DNA of 64,000 bases, from the NCBI RefSeq assembly GCF_029893085.1, contig NZ_JARXWI010000013.1, positions 1-64,000 on the forward strand, written 5' to 3'. The notes under the pieces were generated by a model that saw only the letters and a program-made list of their open reading frames with translations, did no database searches and was not told where the DNA came from. Source of the stretch: Parabacteroides sp. PFB2-10 (GTDB taxonomy: Bacteria; Bacteroidota; Bacteroidia; Bacteroidales; Tannerellaceae). A program made the translations under genes and the position numbers. Positions 16,435 through 25,740 of this stretch are shown here, one piece after another; position 1 is the stretch's first letter, and each line of letters opens with the position of its first letter.

Positions 16435-19400
16435 ATGAATAAGAAGTTTACCGAATATTCGAAGTTTGACCTGTCGGGTGTGAATAAAGAAGTGCTGAAA
16501 AAGTGGCAGGATGGCGACATCTTCCATAAAAGCCTTCAGATACGCGAAGGCAAGCCGTCGTTTGTGTTTTATGAAGGGCCTCCTTCAGCCAATGGTATGC
16601 CGGGTATTCACCATGTGATCGCACGCTCAATCAAAGATATATTCTGCCGCTACAAGACCATGAAGGGTTTCGAGGTGAAACGCAAAGCGGGTTGGGATAC
16701 CCATGGGTTGCCTGTGGAGCTGAGTGTGGAAAAGGCATTAGGGATAACCAAAGAGGATATCGGTAAAAAGATTTCGGTGGCCGACTACAACGCCGCCTGC
16801 CGGAAGGATGTGATGAAATACACCAAAGAATGGGAAGACCTGACGGAGAAGATGGGCTACTGGGTGGATATGGATGACCCGTATATCACCTATGAGAGCA
16901 AATACATCGAGACGTTGTGGTTCCTATTGAAGGAGCTTTACCAAAAAGGACTTTTATATAAAGGATATACCATTCAGCCCTATTCTCCGGCTGCCGGGAC
17001 GGGGTTGAGCACACACGAATTGAATCAGCCGGGATGTTACCGGGATGTGAAAGATACGACCTGTACGGCGCAATTCTATATTCAGGATCCTAAGCCTGAG
17101 ATGACGCAGTTTGGCGATCCTTTCTTCCTGGCCTGGACAACGACTCCCTGGACATTGGCCTCCAATACGGCGCTTTGCGTTGGGCCGAACATTACCTACG
17201 TGGCTGTTCAGTCTTACAATCCCTATACGGGTATGCCGATCACGGCCGTACTGGCTAAAGACCTGGTGCCTGCTTATTTCAGTGAGAAGGCAGCCGATCT
17301 GGCATTGGAAGACTACAAGCAGGGCGACAAACTGGTCCCTTTCAAGGTAGTAGGCGAATGGAAAGGTTCCGAATTGGCCGGCATGCGTTATGAGCAACTG
17401 ATCCCCTGGGTGAATCCGGGCGAAGGGGCTTTCCGCGTGATCACCGGTGACTTTGTGACGACCGAAGACGGTACGGGTATCGTACATATAGCGCCCACCT
17501 TTGGTGCCGACGACGACCGGGTGGCGAAAGCCAACGGTGTGCCTCCCCTTATGATGCTCGACAGAGAGAAGGTGATGCGCCCCATGGTCGATCAGACCGG
17601 AAAGTATTACCGCCTGGAAGACCTGGATCCTATCTTTGTACAAAAACATATGAACGCGGCTGACTACGACCCGTTTGCGGGAAGTTTCGTAAAGAACGCG
17701 TTTGATAAAAACCTGACCGAAAAAGACGAAACACTGGATGTACGTCTTTGCATGATGCTGAAGGTGCAGAACCGTGTGTTCCGTATCGAAAAGCAGGTGC
17801 ACAATTATCCGCACTGCTGGCGTACGGATAAGCCGGTGTTATACTATCCGCTGGATAGCTGGTTTATTCGCACCACGGCCTGTCGCGACCGGATGATCGA
17901 ACTCAACAACACGATCAACTGGAAACCGCAGAGCACCGGAACAGGGCGCTTCGGTAAATGGCTGGAAAACCTGCAGGACTGGAACCTGAGCCGCAGCCGT
18001 TATTGGGGTACTCCGCTGCCGATCTGGCGCACGGAAGACGGATTGGAAGAGATCTGTATCGGCTCGGTAGCCGAACTGATGGAAGAGATTCGGAAGTCGA
18101 TCGATGCGGGTATCATGGAAAATAATCCGTTTGCAGACTTTACCCCCGGTGATTACTCGGAAGAAAACTATAAACGGATCGATCTGCATCGTCCGTATGT
18201 GGATGAGATCGTATTAGTTTCAACCAGTGGCAAACCGATGAAACGTGAGGCAGACCTGATCGACGTGTGGTTTGATTCGGGCGCTATGCCTTATGCACAG
18301 ATTCATTATCCGTTTGAAAATAAAGAGATTCTCGATAATAAAACCGTTTACCCTGCCGACTTTATTGCCGAAGGGGTCGACCAGACACGCGGTTGGTTCT
18401 TTACCTTGCATGCACTGGGCACGATGATATTCGACAGCGTAGCTTTCAAAGCGGTGGTGTCCAACGGACTGGTGCTCGATAAGAATGGCAATAAGATGTC
18501 GAAACGCCTGGGCAATGCGGTGGATCCGTTCGATACAATCGAAAAGCATGGATCCGATCCGTTGCGTTGGTATATGATTACCAATGCCTCGCCTTGGGAC
18601 AATCTGAAATTCGACGCGGAAGGAATGGACGAGGTGCGCCGTAAGTTCTTCGGTACGCTTTACAATACCTACTCTTTCTTCGCCCTTTATGCCAATGTGG
18701 ACGGATTCGACTACTCCGAAGCCGATGTAGCCTGGGAAAAACGGCCGGAGATCGACCGTTGGATCCTCTCTTTGTTGAATTCGCTGGTGAAGGATGTCGA
18801 TGGCTATTATGACACATACGAGCCGACACGTGCCGGACGGGCTATTTCAACCTTTGTCAACGATCACCTGAGCAACTGGTATGTGCGTCTGAACCGTCGC
18901 CGTTTCTGGGGTGGAGGCATGACGGAAGATAAATTGTCGGCCTATCAGACGCTATATAGCTGTCTGGAAACAGTGGCTAAACTGATGGCTCCGATTGCTC
19001 CGTTCTATGGCGACCAATTATTCCTCGACCTCGTGGGCGTTACCGGACGCGAGAAGGTAGAATCAGTGCATCTGGCTGATTTTCCGGCTTACGACGAGGC
19101 GAAAATCGACAAAGTACTCGAAGAACGTATGCAGATGGCACAGGATATCTCTTCTATGATATTGGCCTTGCGTCGTAAAGTGAATATCAAGGTGCGTCAG
19201 CCGCTCCAAACCATTATGGTTCCGGTATTGGATGCGACCCAACAAGAACATATCGAAGCCGTAAAAGCGCTTATCCTCAATGAGGTGAACGTGAAAGAGA
19301 TGCAGTTTGTTGACAATGCGGCTGGTATTCTGGTGAAGAAGATCAAGCCGGACTTCAAGAAACTGGGACCGCGTTACGGAAAGATTATGAAGAGTCTTGC

Positions 19401-19854
19401 GGCGGCTATTCAGGCGATGACGCAGGATGATATCAACCTGTTTGAAGCCAAAGGCGCGTTTACCTTACCCGTCGAAGGACAGGAGGCAACCCTGGAGTTG
19501 GCGGATGTGGAAATCATCTCCGAAGATATCCCCGGATGGCTGGTGGCCAATGAAGGCCGTTTGACCGTCGCGCTCGATATCACCATTACGGAAGACCTGC
19601 GTAAAGAGGGCTTGGCACGCGAATTAGTGAACCGTATTCAGAACCTGCGTAAGAGTAGTGGCTTTGATATTACGGACAAGATTCAGGTGACTCTGCTCTC
19701 ATCCGAAGAGATGGATGCGGCTGTTCAGGCATTTGGCGATTATATTTCCAATCAGGTATTGGCCGAATCGATCGAGGTTGTTGATGTGATCAGTGACGCT
19801 ATCGAACTCGATTTTGAAGACTTCCAACTGTCTGTTCGGATAGAAAAGGTATAA
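16435..19854 (+). CDS. ileS: Isoleucyl-tRNA synthetase
   Basis: The 1139-residue class I synthetase charges tRNA-Ile. The HIGH-type region is PPSANGMPGIHH (residues 49-60), the WDTHGLPVE motif follows, and KMSKR is at 687-691. The CP1 editing domain lies between (about 200-420, with TTPWTLASNTALCV and DGTGIVHIAPTFG). A long C-terminal anticodon-binding region extends to the end without the four-cysteine zinc tail of E. coli IleS. Length and layout fit the larger, eukaryote-like type 2 IleRS found in Bacteroidota, a class known to tolerate mupirocin better. It is followed 112 bp later by the DksA-like gene under its own promoter. Confidence 0.98.
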   Translation: MNKKFTEYSKFDLSGVNKEVLKKWQDGDIFHKSLQIREGKPSFVFYEGPPSANGMPGIHHVIARSIKDIFCRYKTMKGFEVKRKAGWDTHGLPVELSVEKALGITKEDIGKKISVADYNAACRKDVMKYTKEWEDLTEKMGYWVDMDDPYITYESKYIETLWFLLKELYQKGLLYKGYTIQPYSPAAGTGLSTHELNQPGCYRDVKDTTCTAQFYIQDPKPEMTQFGDPFFLAWTTTPWTLASNTALCVGPNITYVAVQSYNPYTGMPITAVLAKDLVPAYFSEKAADLALEDYKQGDKLVPFKVVGEWKGSELAGMRYEQLIPWVNPGEGAFRVITGDFVTTEDGTGIVHIAPTFGADDDRVAKANGVPPLMMLDREKVMRPMVDQTGKYYRLEDLDPIFVQKHMNAADYDPFAGSFVKNAFDKNLTEKDETLDVRLCMMLKVQNRVFRIEKQVHNYPHCWRTDKPVLYYPLDSWFIRTTACRDRMIELNNTINWKPQSTGTGRFGKWLENLQDWNLSRSRYWGTPLPIWRTEDGLEEICIGSVAELMEEIRKSIDAGIMENNPFADFTPGDYSEENYKRIDLHRPYVDEIVLVSTSGKPMKREADLIDVWFDSGAMPYAQIHYPFENKEILDNKTVYPADFIAEGVDQTRGWFFTLHALGTMIFDSVAFKAVVSNGLVLDKNGNKMSKRLGNAVDPFDTIEKHGSDPLRWYMITNASPWDNLKFDAEGMDEVRRKFFGTLYNTYSFFALYANVDGFDYSEADVAWEKRPEIDRWILSLLNSLVKDVDGYYDTYEPTRAGRAISTFVNDHLSNWYVRLNRRRFWGGGMTEDKLSAYQTLYSCLETVAKLMAPIAPFYGDQLFLDLVGVTGREKVESVHLADFPAYDEAKIDKVLEERMQMAQDISSMILALRRKVNIKVRQPLQTIMVPVLDATQQEHIEAVKALILNEVNVKEMQFVDNAAGILVKKIKPDFKKLGPRYGKIMKSLAAAIQAMTQDDINLFEAKGAFTLPVEGQEATLELADVEIISEDIPGWLVANEGRLTVALDITITEDLRKEGLARELVNRIQNLRKSSGFDITDKIQVTLLSSEEMDAAVQAFGDYISNQVLAESIEVVDVISDAIELDFEDFQLSVRIEKV

Positions 19855-19893
19855 TAAATACCGCTTGGGTATAGAGAGTCTCGAAAATAGAAT

Positions 19894-19901
19894 TATATTT
19901 G
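19894..19901 (+). promoter_or_regulatory. -7 element before the DksA/TraR-like gene
   Basis: TATATTTG matches TAnnTTTG and lies 65 bp upstream of the next start codon, in the 112 bp gap after ileS. No convincing -33 element is visible. Confidence 0.5.
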
Positions 19902-19966
19902 TATATAGTAAACAAGTATTGCATATAGAGAAGAAAATTAATTGTTGAACCGAAAACAGTAGAACC

Positions 19967-20347
19967 ATGGCAGAGAAAACAAGATATTCGGATGCTGAAC
20001 TCGAGGAGTTTCGCGCCATTATATTAGAAAAGTTGGAGAAAGCGAAGAAAGATTATGAATTGTTGCGCTCGGGAGTAACCAATTCCGACGGCAATGATGT
20101 GTCAGATACTTCGCCTACTTTCAAAGTATTGGAAGAGGGAGCCGCCACCTTGTCGAAAGAGGAGGCAGGCCGTTTGGCACAGCGTCAGATGAAGTTTATC
20201 CAGAATCTGCAGGCCGCTTTGATCCGTATTGAAAACAAAACCTATGGTGTTTGCCGTGAAACCGGTAAGCTGATCCCGAAAGAACGCCTGCGTGCGGTGC
20301 CGCATGCCACATTGAGTATTGAGGCAAAGCAGGGTGGAGCAAAGTGA
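19967..20347 (+). CDS. TraR/DksA-family protein with degenerate zinc finger
   Basis: The 126-residue protein has an N-terminal coiled-coil (about residues 8-90). A short C-terminal domain follows, beginning IENKTYGVCRETGKLIPKERLRAVPHAT, which is the DksA/TraR zinc-finger context. Only one of the four expected zinc cysteines is present (C in YGVC); positions of the others hold T, P/A and similar residues. The fold probably persists without zinc. By family it would bind the secondary channel of RNA polymerase and modulate transcription. It sits directly upstream of lspA, as in many Bacteroidota genomes. Confidence 0.85.
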   Translation: MAEKTRYSDAELEEFRAIILEKLEKAKKDYELLRSGVTNSDGNDVSDTSPTFKVLEEGAATLSKEEAGRLAQRQMKFIQNLQAALIRIENKTYGVCRETGKLIPKERLRAVPHATLSIEAKQGGAK

Positions 20348-20438
20348 AAATTGATAATTGAAAATTGATAATTGGCAGACCGTTCGTTTAGCGGGTAAGG
20401 CAATTGGCAAGGAAGATTTGTCGTAATTGAGATAATTA

Positions 20439-21092
20439 ATGAAAAATTCAACAGGAACTTTTATCAATACACATAAAGGATGGGGAGCAGTGTTTATTGT
20501 AATGCTGCTCCTTCTGCTTGACCAGGCGTTGAAGATCTGGGTAAAGACTCACATGGAGCTGCATGAGAGCATCCGGATCACATCGTGGTTCTATATCTAC
20601 TTCACGGAGAACCCGGGCATGGCATTTGGGATGGAGGTGATGAGTAAATTATTCCTCTCCCTGTTCCGGATCGTAGCGGTGGGATTCATTGGCTATTACC
20701 TGTACACACTGGTAAAGAAAGATTTTAAAATGGGCTTTATCGCGACAATAGCCCTTATCTTTGCCGGAGCGATTGGTAATATTGTCGACTCTGTTTTCTA
20801 CGGAGTGATCTTTGATCATAGCTACGGACAGGTGGCGACACTCTTCCCGGAAGGCGGCGGATATGATACCTGGTTGCATGGAAAAGTGGTCGATATGTTC
20901 TATTTCCCGTTGATTGAAACGACCTGGCCCGATTGGATGCCTATCTGGGGAGGCAAGGAGTTTGTCTTCTTCCGTCCGATCTTTAATCTGGCAGACTCGG
21001 CCATTTGCGTCGGAGTCTTTATCTTACTCTTGTTTTACCGGCATACCCTGTCGGTAAGTTTGTCGAAAGAAGAAAAAAAGGATGTGGAATAA
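20439..21092 (+). CDS. lspA: Lipoprotein signal peptidase (signal peptidase II)
   Basis: The 217-residue inner-membrane aspartyl protease cleaves signal peptides of prolipoproteins. It has four hydrophobic segments. The catalytic aspartates are D117 in GAIGNIVDS and D186 in FNLADSAIC. Between them is a ~40-residue periplasmic insertion (with TLFPEGGGYDTWLHGKVVD) that is longer than in proteobacterial LspA but usual in Bacteroidota. The many lipoproteins in this window are its expected substrates. Its 3' end overlaps the next gene by 11 bp. Confidence 0.96.
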   Translation: MKNSTGTFINTHKGWGAVFIVMLLLLLDQALKIWVKTHMELHESIRITSWFYIYFTENPGMAFGMEVMSKLFLSLFRIVAVGFIGYYLYTLVKKDFKMGFIATIALIFAGAIGNIVDSVFYGVIFDHSYGQVATLFPEGGGYDTWLHGKVVDMFYFPLIETTWPDWMPIWGGKEFVFFRPIFNLADSAICVGVFILLLFYRHTLSVSLSKEEKKDVE

Positions 21093-21927
21093 GCAACACA
21101 TACTCTTTCATTTTTTTCAGAAAACCCTGCTTTCACACCTGAAAAGTGGAGGTGGGTGTCTCTTTGTATTGTCTTTTTTCTTTTTAGGGCTGGCTTGTAG
21201 CAAGGCACCGAGCGGTATTCTCTCGGAGAAAGAGATGCAGCGGGTGCAAACGGATATGATGATTGCCGATGCCCTAACCAATATAAACTATAAAGATTTC
21301 TCGAACGATACGGCTAAAATTGCCTTATACGAATCGGTCTTCCGTAAGCATAAGATTACGCAGGCGGTGTATGATAGTTCGCTGGTTTGGTACGGGAAAA
21401 ACCTCGATATCTATATGAAGATGTACGATCGTATGTTGGCAGATGTCAACCGGCGTATCCGTGATCTGGGTGATATACAGGCAGATGCTGCTCCTACCTC
21501 GAACCGTGACTCGGTCAACATCTGGCCTCGCCGCAGCTTTATGGTATTCCAACCTAAAGCCTTGTTCAATGGGGTTACTTTCGATATCAAGCCGGAGCAG
21601 AACTATGCTTCGGGCAGCTCCTTTGTGTTGGGTATGCGCGTTTGGGGTATGCCGGACGATATGCGTTCCCATCCGGAACTGCGTATCAGTGTGGTGCAGC
21701 GTGATACGATCCTGACCGAGCAGGCAACAATCGAAAAGGACGGCTACTACGAACTGGCCTTATCCTCTATGCCTACCCGCCAGGTGCAACGTGTTTACGG
21801 ATATGTCTGGCTGAACAATAACGACTCTGCCTATCATAAGATTTATATTGACGGGCTGAAGCTTACGCGTTATAACTACGGCACCACTTTTGAAACCCAG
21901 TGGGGCGAAGCCGAATCGACCGAATAA
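21082..21927 (+). CDS. DUF4296 lipoprotein
   Basis: The 281-residue protein has a late hydrophobic signal segment (LFVLSFFFLGLAC) with a lipobox cysteine around residue 39. The conserved helical DUF4296 region follows (ILSEKEMQRVQTDMMIADAL ... YDSSLVWYGKNLDIYMKMYDRM). The C-terminal ~130 residues are beta-rich. DUF4296 genes typically lie next to lspA in Bacteroidota, as here, with an 11 bp overlap that indicates translational coupling. The function is unknown; it may be an envelope lipoprotein chaperone or quality-control factor, but that is speculation. Confidence 0.85.
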   Translation: MWNKQHILFHFFQKTLLSHLKSGGGCLFVLSFFFLGLACSKAPSGILSEKEMQRVQTDMMIADALTNINYKDFSNDTAKIALYESVFRKHKITQAVYDSSLVWYGKNLDIYMKMYDRMLADVNRRIRDLGDIQADAAPTSNRDSVNIWPRRSFMVFQPKALFNGVTFDIKPEQNYASGSSFVLGMRVWGMPDDMRSHPELRISVVQRDTILTEQATIEKDGYYELALSSMPTRQVQRVYGYVWLNNNDSAYHKIYIDGLKLTRYNYGTTFETQWGEAESTE

Positions 21928-21937
21928 CCCCTCTCTC

Positions 21938-22258
21938 ATGCGTCGGATAGCCTCCCATTTTATCTGGTATCGCCATGTCTACACTTTACATTACCTGGAA
22001 ATTGACGAGCGGGGATGCTTCCGCGGTGTGTATCCTTTATGTGAAGAGATAGCCGGTACCGCCTTCTTCGACGGGGTATTAATCCCTGTTCCTATCGATT
22101 TAAAAGAAAATTTCCATCCGGACGAATGGGAAAGTGCCACGGAGAATCTCCGGATAGGTGATCCGGTTCAGGTGATCCGTCTAACCGGTTTAGAGGCTTC
22201 GGCGGCGAAACTCGGCGCATACGATGGCCGTTGCCGTTGCCACATTGAGCGACTCTGA
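21938..22258 (+). CDS. Small hypothetical protein overlapping a convergent gene
   Basis: The 106-residue frame starts at ATG 21938 (MRRIASHFIWYRHVYTLHYLEID), 11 bp after the DUF4296 stop, and ends inside the convergent methyltransferase gene. The pattern (I/Y)LEIDERG followed by FFDGVLIP resembles the N-terminal composite beta domain of amidohydrolases, but the metal-binding barrel is absent. The last 23 codons lie antisense to the methyltransferase's conserved C-terminal motif. I do not assign a function. Its position in the lspA unit suggests co-transcription. Confidence 0.6.
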   Translation: MRRIASHFIWYRHVYTLHYLEIDERGCFRGVYPLCEEIAGTAFFDGVLIPVPIDLKENFHPDEWESATENLRIGDPVQVIRLTGLEASAAKLGAYDGRCRCHIERL

Positions 22259-22948
22259 GGTGTCTCTGCCGGCAGGAAAGCTGGGGATAAATAGTTTTTC
22301 GTTCACCAAGGCCTCTATCTCAGGAGAAATGCCATTCCCTTCATTGCCCATAATAAGGATACCTGTTTCGGTAAGCTCCTTGGTGTAGATATTCTCTCCA
22401 TCCAACAATGTACCATATAGCGGTATATTCTTCTCCTTTTGCTGCGTAAGCCATTCGACCAGATCGGTATAAACCACCTTGACACGGGCAAGCGCCCCCA
22501 TGGTAGCCTGCACCACTTTGGGATTAAACACATCCGCCGTGTCAGGACTGCACACAATCGACTCCAGGCCAAACCAATCGGCTATGCGAATGATCGTGCC
22601 TAAGTTGCCGGGATCCTGCACCCCATCCAAGGCCAGTACCAACTGACCGGCCGTATCGACCGCTTCGATCGACCAGTCGGGTTGCCGGAAAACAGCAATC
22701 ACATCCTGCGGGTTCTTCAACAGGCTCGCTTTGCGGATATCCTCTTCATCAGCGTCAAGTAATTCGCGGGCGGGCAGGTCACCCTGCGTCGCCAGCCAGG
22801 ATGATTTGGCAAGGATAAGTTCCGCTTCGAAAGCAGGCAACATGTCGGCCACCAGTTTGTTTCCTTCGGCCAGAAAAAGCCCCGACTCGTTCCGTTGCTT
22901 TTTCTTTTCTAACGATTTGATCTGTTTAACCCTGTTTTTGCTTATCAT
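22190..22948 (-). CDS. TrmH/SpoU-family RNA 2'-O-methyltransferase
   Basis: The 252-residue protein has an N-terminal substrate-binding domain (about 1-95) and a SPOUT catalytic domain. The SPOUT motifs are: motif 1 ALDGVQDPGNLGTIIRIADWFG, with the N and R residues of the family; motif 2 LIMGNEGNGIS; and motif 3 SLNVATATAIVCAEF at the end. SpoU enzymes methylate ribose in tRNA or rRNA using SAM through a trefoil knot. The exact target is not deducible. It overlaps the convergent small gene by 69 bp and is divergent from the BamA/TamA-like gene, with both -7 elements in the 77 bp between them. Confidence 0.92.
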   Translation of the reverse strand: MISKNRVKQIKSLEKKKQRNESGLFLAEGNKLVADMLPAFEAELILAKSSWLATQGDLPARELLDADEEDIRKASLLKNPQDVIAVFRQPDWSIEAVDTAGQLVLALDGVQDPGNLGTIIRIADWFGLESIVCSPDTADVFNPKVVQATMGALARVKVVYTDLVEWLTQQKEKNIPLYGTLLDGENIYTKELTETGILIMGNEGNGISPEIEALVNEKLFIPSFPAGRDTSESLNVATATAIVCAEFRRRSL

Positions 22949-22967
22949 ATTTGCCTGTTTTACGCAG

Positions 22968-22975
22968 CAAAAGTA
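22968..22975 (-). promoter_or_regulatory. -7 element of the TrmH-family gene
   Basis: The minus strand reads TACTTTTG, a TAnnTTTG match 20 bp upstream of the start codon. It is 21 bp from the opposite-facing element at 22997-23004, so the two promoters are back to back. Confidence 0.55.
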
Positions 22976-22996
22976 GATGAAATTATTTAATTTCAG

Positions 22997-23004
22997 TACT
23001 TTTG
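22997..23004 (+). promoter_or_regulatory. -7 element of the BamA/TamA-family gene
   Basis: TACTTTTG matches TAnnTTTG and lies 21 bp before ATG 23026. It overlaps the possible upstream TTG start at 23002, which argues for the ATG as the real start. Confidence 0.55.
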
Positions 23005-23025
23005 CTTTCTAAAAGCAAAGAAAGG

Positions 23026-25380
23026 ATGAAAGGTTTGGTGCGTTTACTTTGTTGCTTGATATTTGCAGCTGTTTTAGCTTCCTGTAGCTCTACTAAATTT
23101 GTGAGCGAAGGAGAATATCTGCTTGACAAGGTGCAGATCGATTCCGACAATCCCGACTACAAACCGACCGACCTCAAGCCCTACCTTCGACAACAACCCA
23201 ATTTTAAGCTCTTCGGATTGGTCAGATGGCAGCTTTATGTCTACAACTGGTCTGGCCGCAACGATAAGAACTGGGTCAACAAACAACTCCGTCGAATCGG
23301 TGAAAAACCTGTATTGCTGGATACTACTTTGGTCGAACAGTCGGCGGACGAACTGAGCCGTTTCCTTTACAATAAAGGCTATATCAACGCAGAGGTAAAT
23401 GCTTCTGTCGATACGTCCCGCCATAAAAAGGCAACCGTTACCTATCATATCACATCCAACGATCCGTATCGCATTCGCCAGTACAATATGGAGCTCGACG
23501 ATCCGCGCGTCGATAGCATTGCCCATTTGCAGCCACAACACCGCTCGCGCTTGTCCGCAGCCTTCCGCTCCGCACCGGAGGGCCTTACCCCTTTGGTCAA
23601 AGAGGGTGCCCTTTTCGACCGCGATCTGCTCGACCAGGAGCGCCAACGCCTGACCACCCTCTTCAGGCGGCATGGCTACTATGCCTTCAACCGCGATCAC
23701 CTGGCCTATTGGGCCGATAGCTCTTTCCAACAAAATGTGGTGGATATGGGCATGGTGTTGCGCCCATTCAGACGGTATCAACCCGACGGGACATACGTCG
23801 ATACGCTTCACCGCCCGTTTTATATCCAGGATGTCACGATCCTGACCGACTATAACGCCCTGGATCTCGATGCCGATTCGCGCTTCACGCAGACCGATTC
23901 GGTGACAAACGGTAACATACATATACGTTATGGTATTTCGGGCAAGAGCATCCGCCCCGGTGTTTTGCGCAATGCCACCTACTTAGTGCCCGGCCAGATC
24001 TATAACGAGCGACAGGTCGAGCAGACCTATTCCGCCTTCTCTTCCTTGCATGCCTTGAAGAATACCAATATCCGCTTTGAGGAATTTGAAGAGAACGATA
24101 CCCTGAAATTGCATGCCACCATCCTGACATCACCGGCCAAACCGCAGAGTTTCGGGGTCGACCTGGAAGGAACGCATAATGCCGGTGACCTGGGCTTTGC
24201 CTCCAGTCTCAGCTATCAACATCGCAACCTCTTCAAGGGTGCCGAAGTGTTTACTGCCCGTATCCGCGGTGCGTACGAATCGCTTTCGGGCAACCGGGGC
24301 AGTGGACTCGACAGCTATTGGGAGTATGGAGGAGAGGCCTCCATCCGTTTTCCCAGCTTCCTCTTTCCGTTCATCAGTCATGATTTCAAACGTAAGCTGC
24401 GTGCTTCGACAGAATTGAGGGTCAGTTATAACAACCAGAGGCGTCCGGAGTATGAACGGGCGATCGTGTCGGGAGGCTGGAACTATATCTGGCAGGATAG
24501 GAGCAATGCACTGGCGCGCCATACCTTCAAACTGTTGGATGTCGATTATGTTTTCCTCTCGCGTGTGCAGAGCTCTTTTATCGATTCCCTGCCGGCTTCC
24601 ATGGTGTTGTATAATTATTCTGATCAGTTTATCGTTTCCTCCGGCTATACCTACTCGTTCAACAGCTATACGCCGCAGAACCGTATGCGCAATACCCATT
24701 CATTGCGTATCTCTTTCGAAGCAGCCGGTAATATATTGTACGGCCTATCTTCTCTTTTGAATGCCGACAAGGACAAAAACGGCCGTTATAAACTGCTTGG
24801 TATCAATTATTCTCAATTTGTGAAGGGAGATGTCGATTTCAGCAAGGGAATTATCCTCGACAACCGCAACCGCCTGGCCTTTCATGTGGGAGTAGGAGCC
24901 GCCATCCCGTATGGCAATGCCGAGATGATGCCTTTCGAGAGACGTTATTTCTCCGGAGGAGCTAACAGCGTGCGCGGTTGGTCGGTGCGTACCCTGGGGC
25001 CGGGAAGTATGCCACGCACATCGGCGACCAATTTTGCTTTGCAGGTGGGGGATATACGTCTCGATCTCAACCTGGAATACCGCACCAAACTGTTCTGGAA
25101 GTTTGAACTGGCCTCCTATATCGATGCCGGAAATATATGGACTATTCGCAAATACGAAGACCAGCCGAATGGTAATTTTGAATTCAAACGTTTCTACAAA
25201 GAGATAGCCGTCTCTTACGGCTTGGGGCTTCGACTCGACTTCGACTTCTTCTTAGTGCGTTTAGACACGGGAATGAAAGCCTACAACCCGCAAGAACGCG
25301 GCGATCGCCAGTGGCCCCTCCTGCATCCAAAACTCAGCAAAGACTTTGCCTGGCACTTTGCTGTGGGTTATCCGTTCTGA
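23026..25380 (+). CDS. BamA/TamA-family outer membrane protein (lipidated)
   Basis: The 784-residue product has an SPII signal peptide (LLCCLIFAAVLASC). POTRA-like repeats follow (about residues 30-420, e.g. KPVLLDTTLVEQSADELSRFLYNKGY and VPGQIYNERQVEQTYSAFSSL). A C-terminal 16-strand beta-barrel follows, with the Omp85 motif VRGWS in SGGANSVRGWSVR. It ends in a barrel-type aromatic residue (GYPF). It should insert or export outer-membrane proteins, or act as a TamA-like factor. A lipid anchor on an Omp85 protein is common in Bacteroidota. The ATG at 23026 is preferred over the TTG at 23002. Confidence 0.92.
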   Translation: MKGLVRLLCCLIFAAVLASCSSTKFVSEGEYLLDKVQIDSDNPDYKPTDLKPYLRQQPNFKLFGLVRWQLYVYNWSGRNDKNWVNKQLRRIGEKPVLLDTTLVEQSADELSRFLYNKGYINAEVNASVDTSRHKKATVTYHITSNDPYRIRQYNMELDDPRVDSIAHLQPQHRSRLSAAFRSAPEGLTPLVKEGALFDRDLLDQERQRLTTLFRRHGYYAFNRDHLAYWADSSFQQNVVDMGMVLRPFRRYQPDGTYVDTLHRPFYIQDVTILTDYNALDLDADSRFTQTDSVTNGNIHIRYGISGKSIRPGVLRNATYLVPGQIYNERQVEQTYSAFSSLHALKNTNIRFEEFEENDTLKLHATILTSPAKPQSFGVDLEGTHNAGDLGFASSLSYQHRNLFKGAEVFTARIRGAYESLSGNRGSGLDSYWEYGGEASIRFPSFLFPFISHDFKRKLRASTELRVSYNNQRRPEYERAIVSGGWNYIWQDRSNALARHTFKLLDVDYVFLSRVQSSFIDSLPASMVLYNYSDQFIVSSGYTYSFNSYTPQNRMRNTHSLRISFEAAGNILYGLSSLLNADKDKNGRYKLLGINYSQFVKGDVDFSKGIILDNRNRLAFHVGVGAAIPYGNAEMMPFERRYFSGGANSVRGWSVRTLGPGSMPRTSATNFALQVGDIRLDLNLEYRTKLFWKFELASYIDAGNIWTIRKYEDQPNGNFEFKRFYKEIAVSYGLGLRLDFDFFLVRLDTGMKAYNPQERGDRQWPLLHPKLSKDFAWHFAVGYPF

Positions 25381-25456
25381 TCATTTCCTCCTAACTATCC
25401 CTTTCCCCTTCCCCTATTCTCTTCTGGGGAATCGGTGTAGCTAAACAGCGACAAGA

Positions 25457-25740
25457 ACCAATTTCTCTTCCAGTAAGGTAAGAAGAGAAAACTTGTACCT
25501 GCTGCATATTGTGCCGCGGGAGCCACACAGACACGATGAAGGAATAACGGGCGGAAAGGTTGTTTTCCGGTACGTTGTAAATTAAATAGGGGTAGCTTCG
25601 ATTATCCTCTTCTTCTTCCAATTCTTCCATTCTTTCAGTAACAACAACGAACGATCCTTTCGGAAAGTTCTCTTGATGGAGTGAATAAGCGATGTTGGTC
25701 GTTCCTCCTTCAAGAGTCGGAAAGCCATTGACAGCGGGGG
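25457..25740 (-). pseudogene. Collinear mosaic remnant of the pilus operon
   Basis: Four consecutive pieces match four separate places in the adjacent pilus operon, on the same strand and in the same order. 25488-25525 equals 27446-27483 exactly (38 bp). 25530-25571 matches 28341-28382 (two mismatches). 25563-25692 matches 31575-31702 (a 3 bp insertion and substitutions). 25691-25739 matches 32116-32164 (one mismatch). Junctions show short shared sequence, such as TTTTCCGGT between pieces two and three. A hairpin-like segment before piece one (25457-25487) loosely resembles the 3' flank of the operon. It looks like a duplicated copy of about 5 kb collapsed by successive deletions. It encodes nothing intact. 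Confidence 0.85.
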
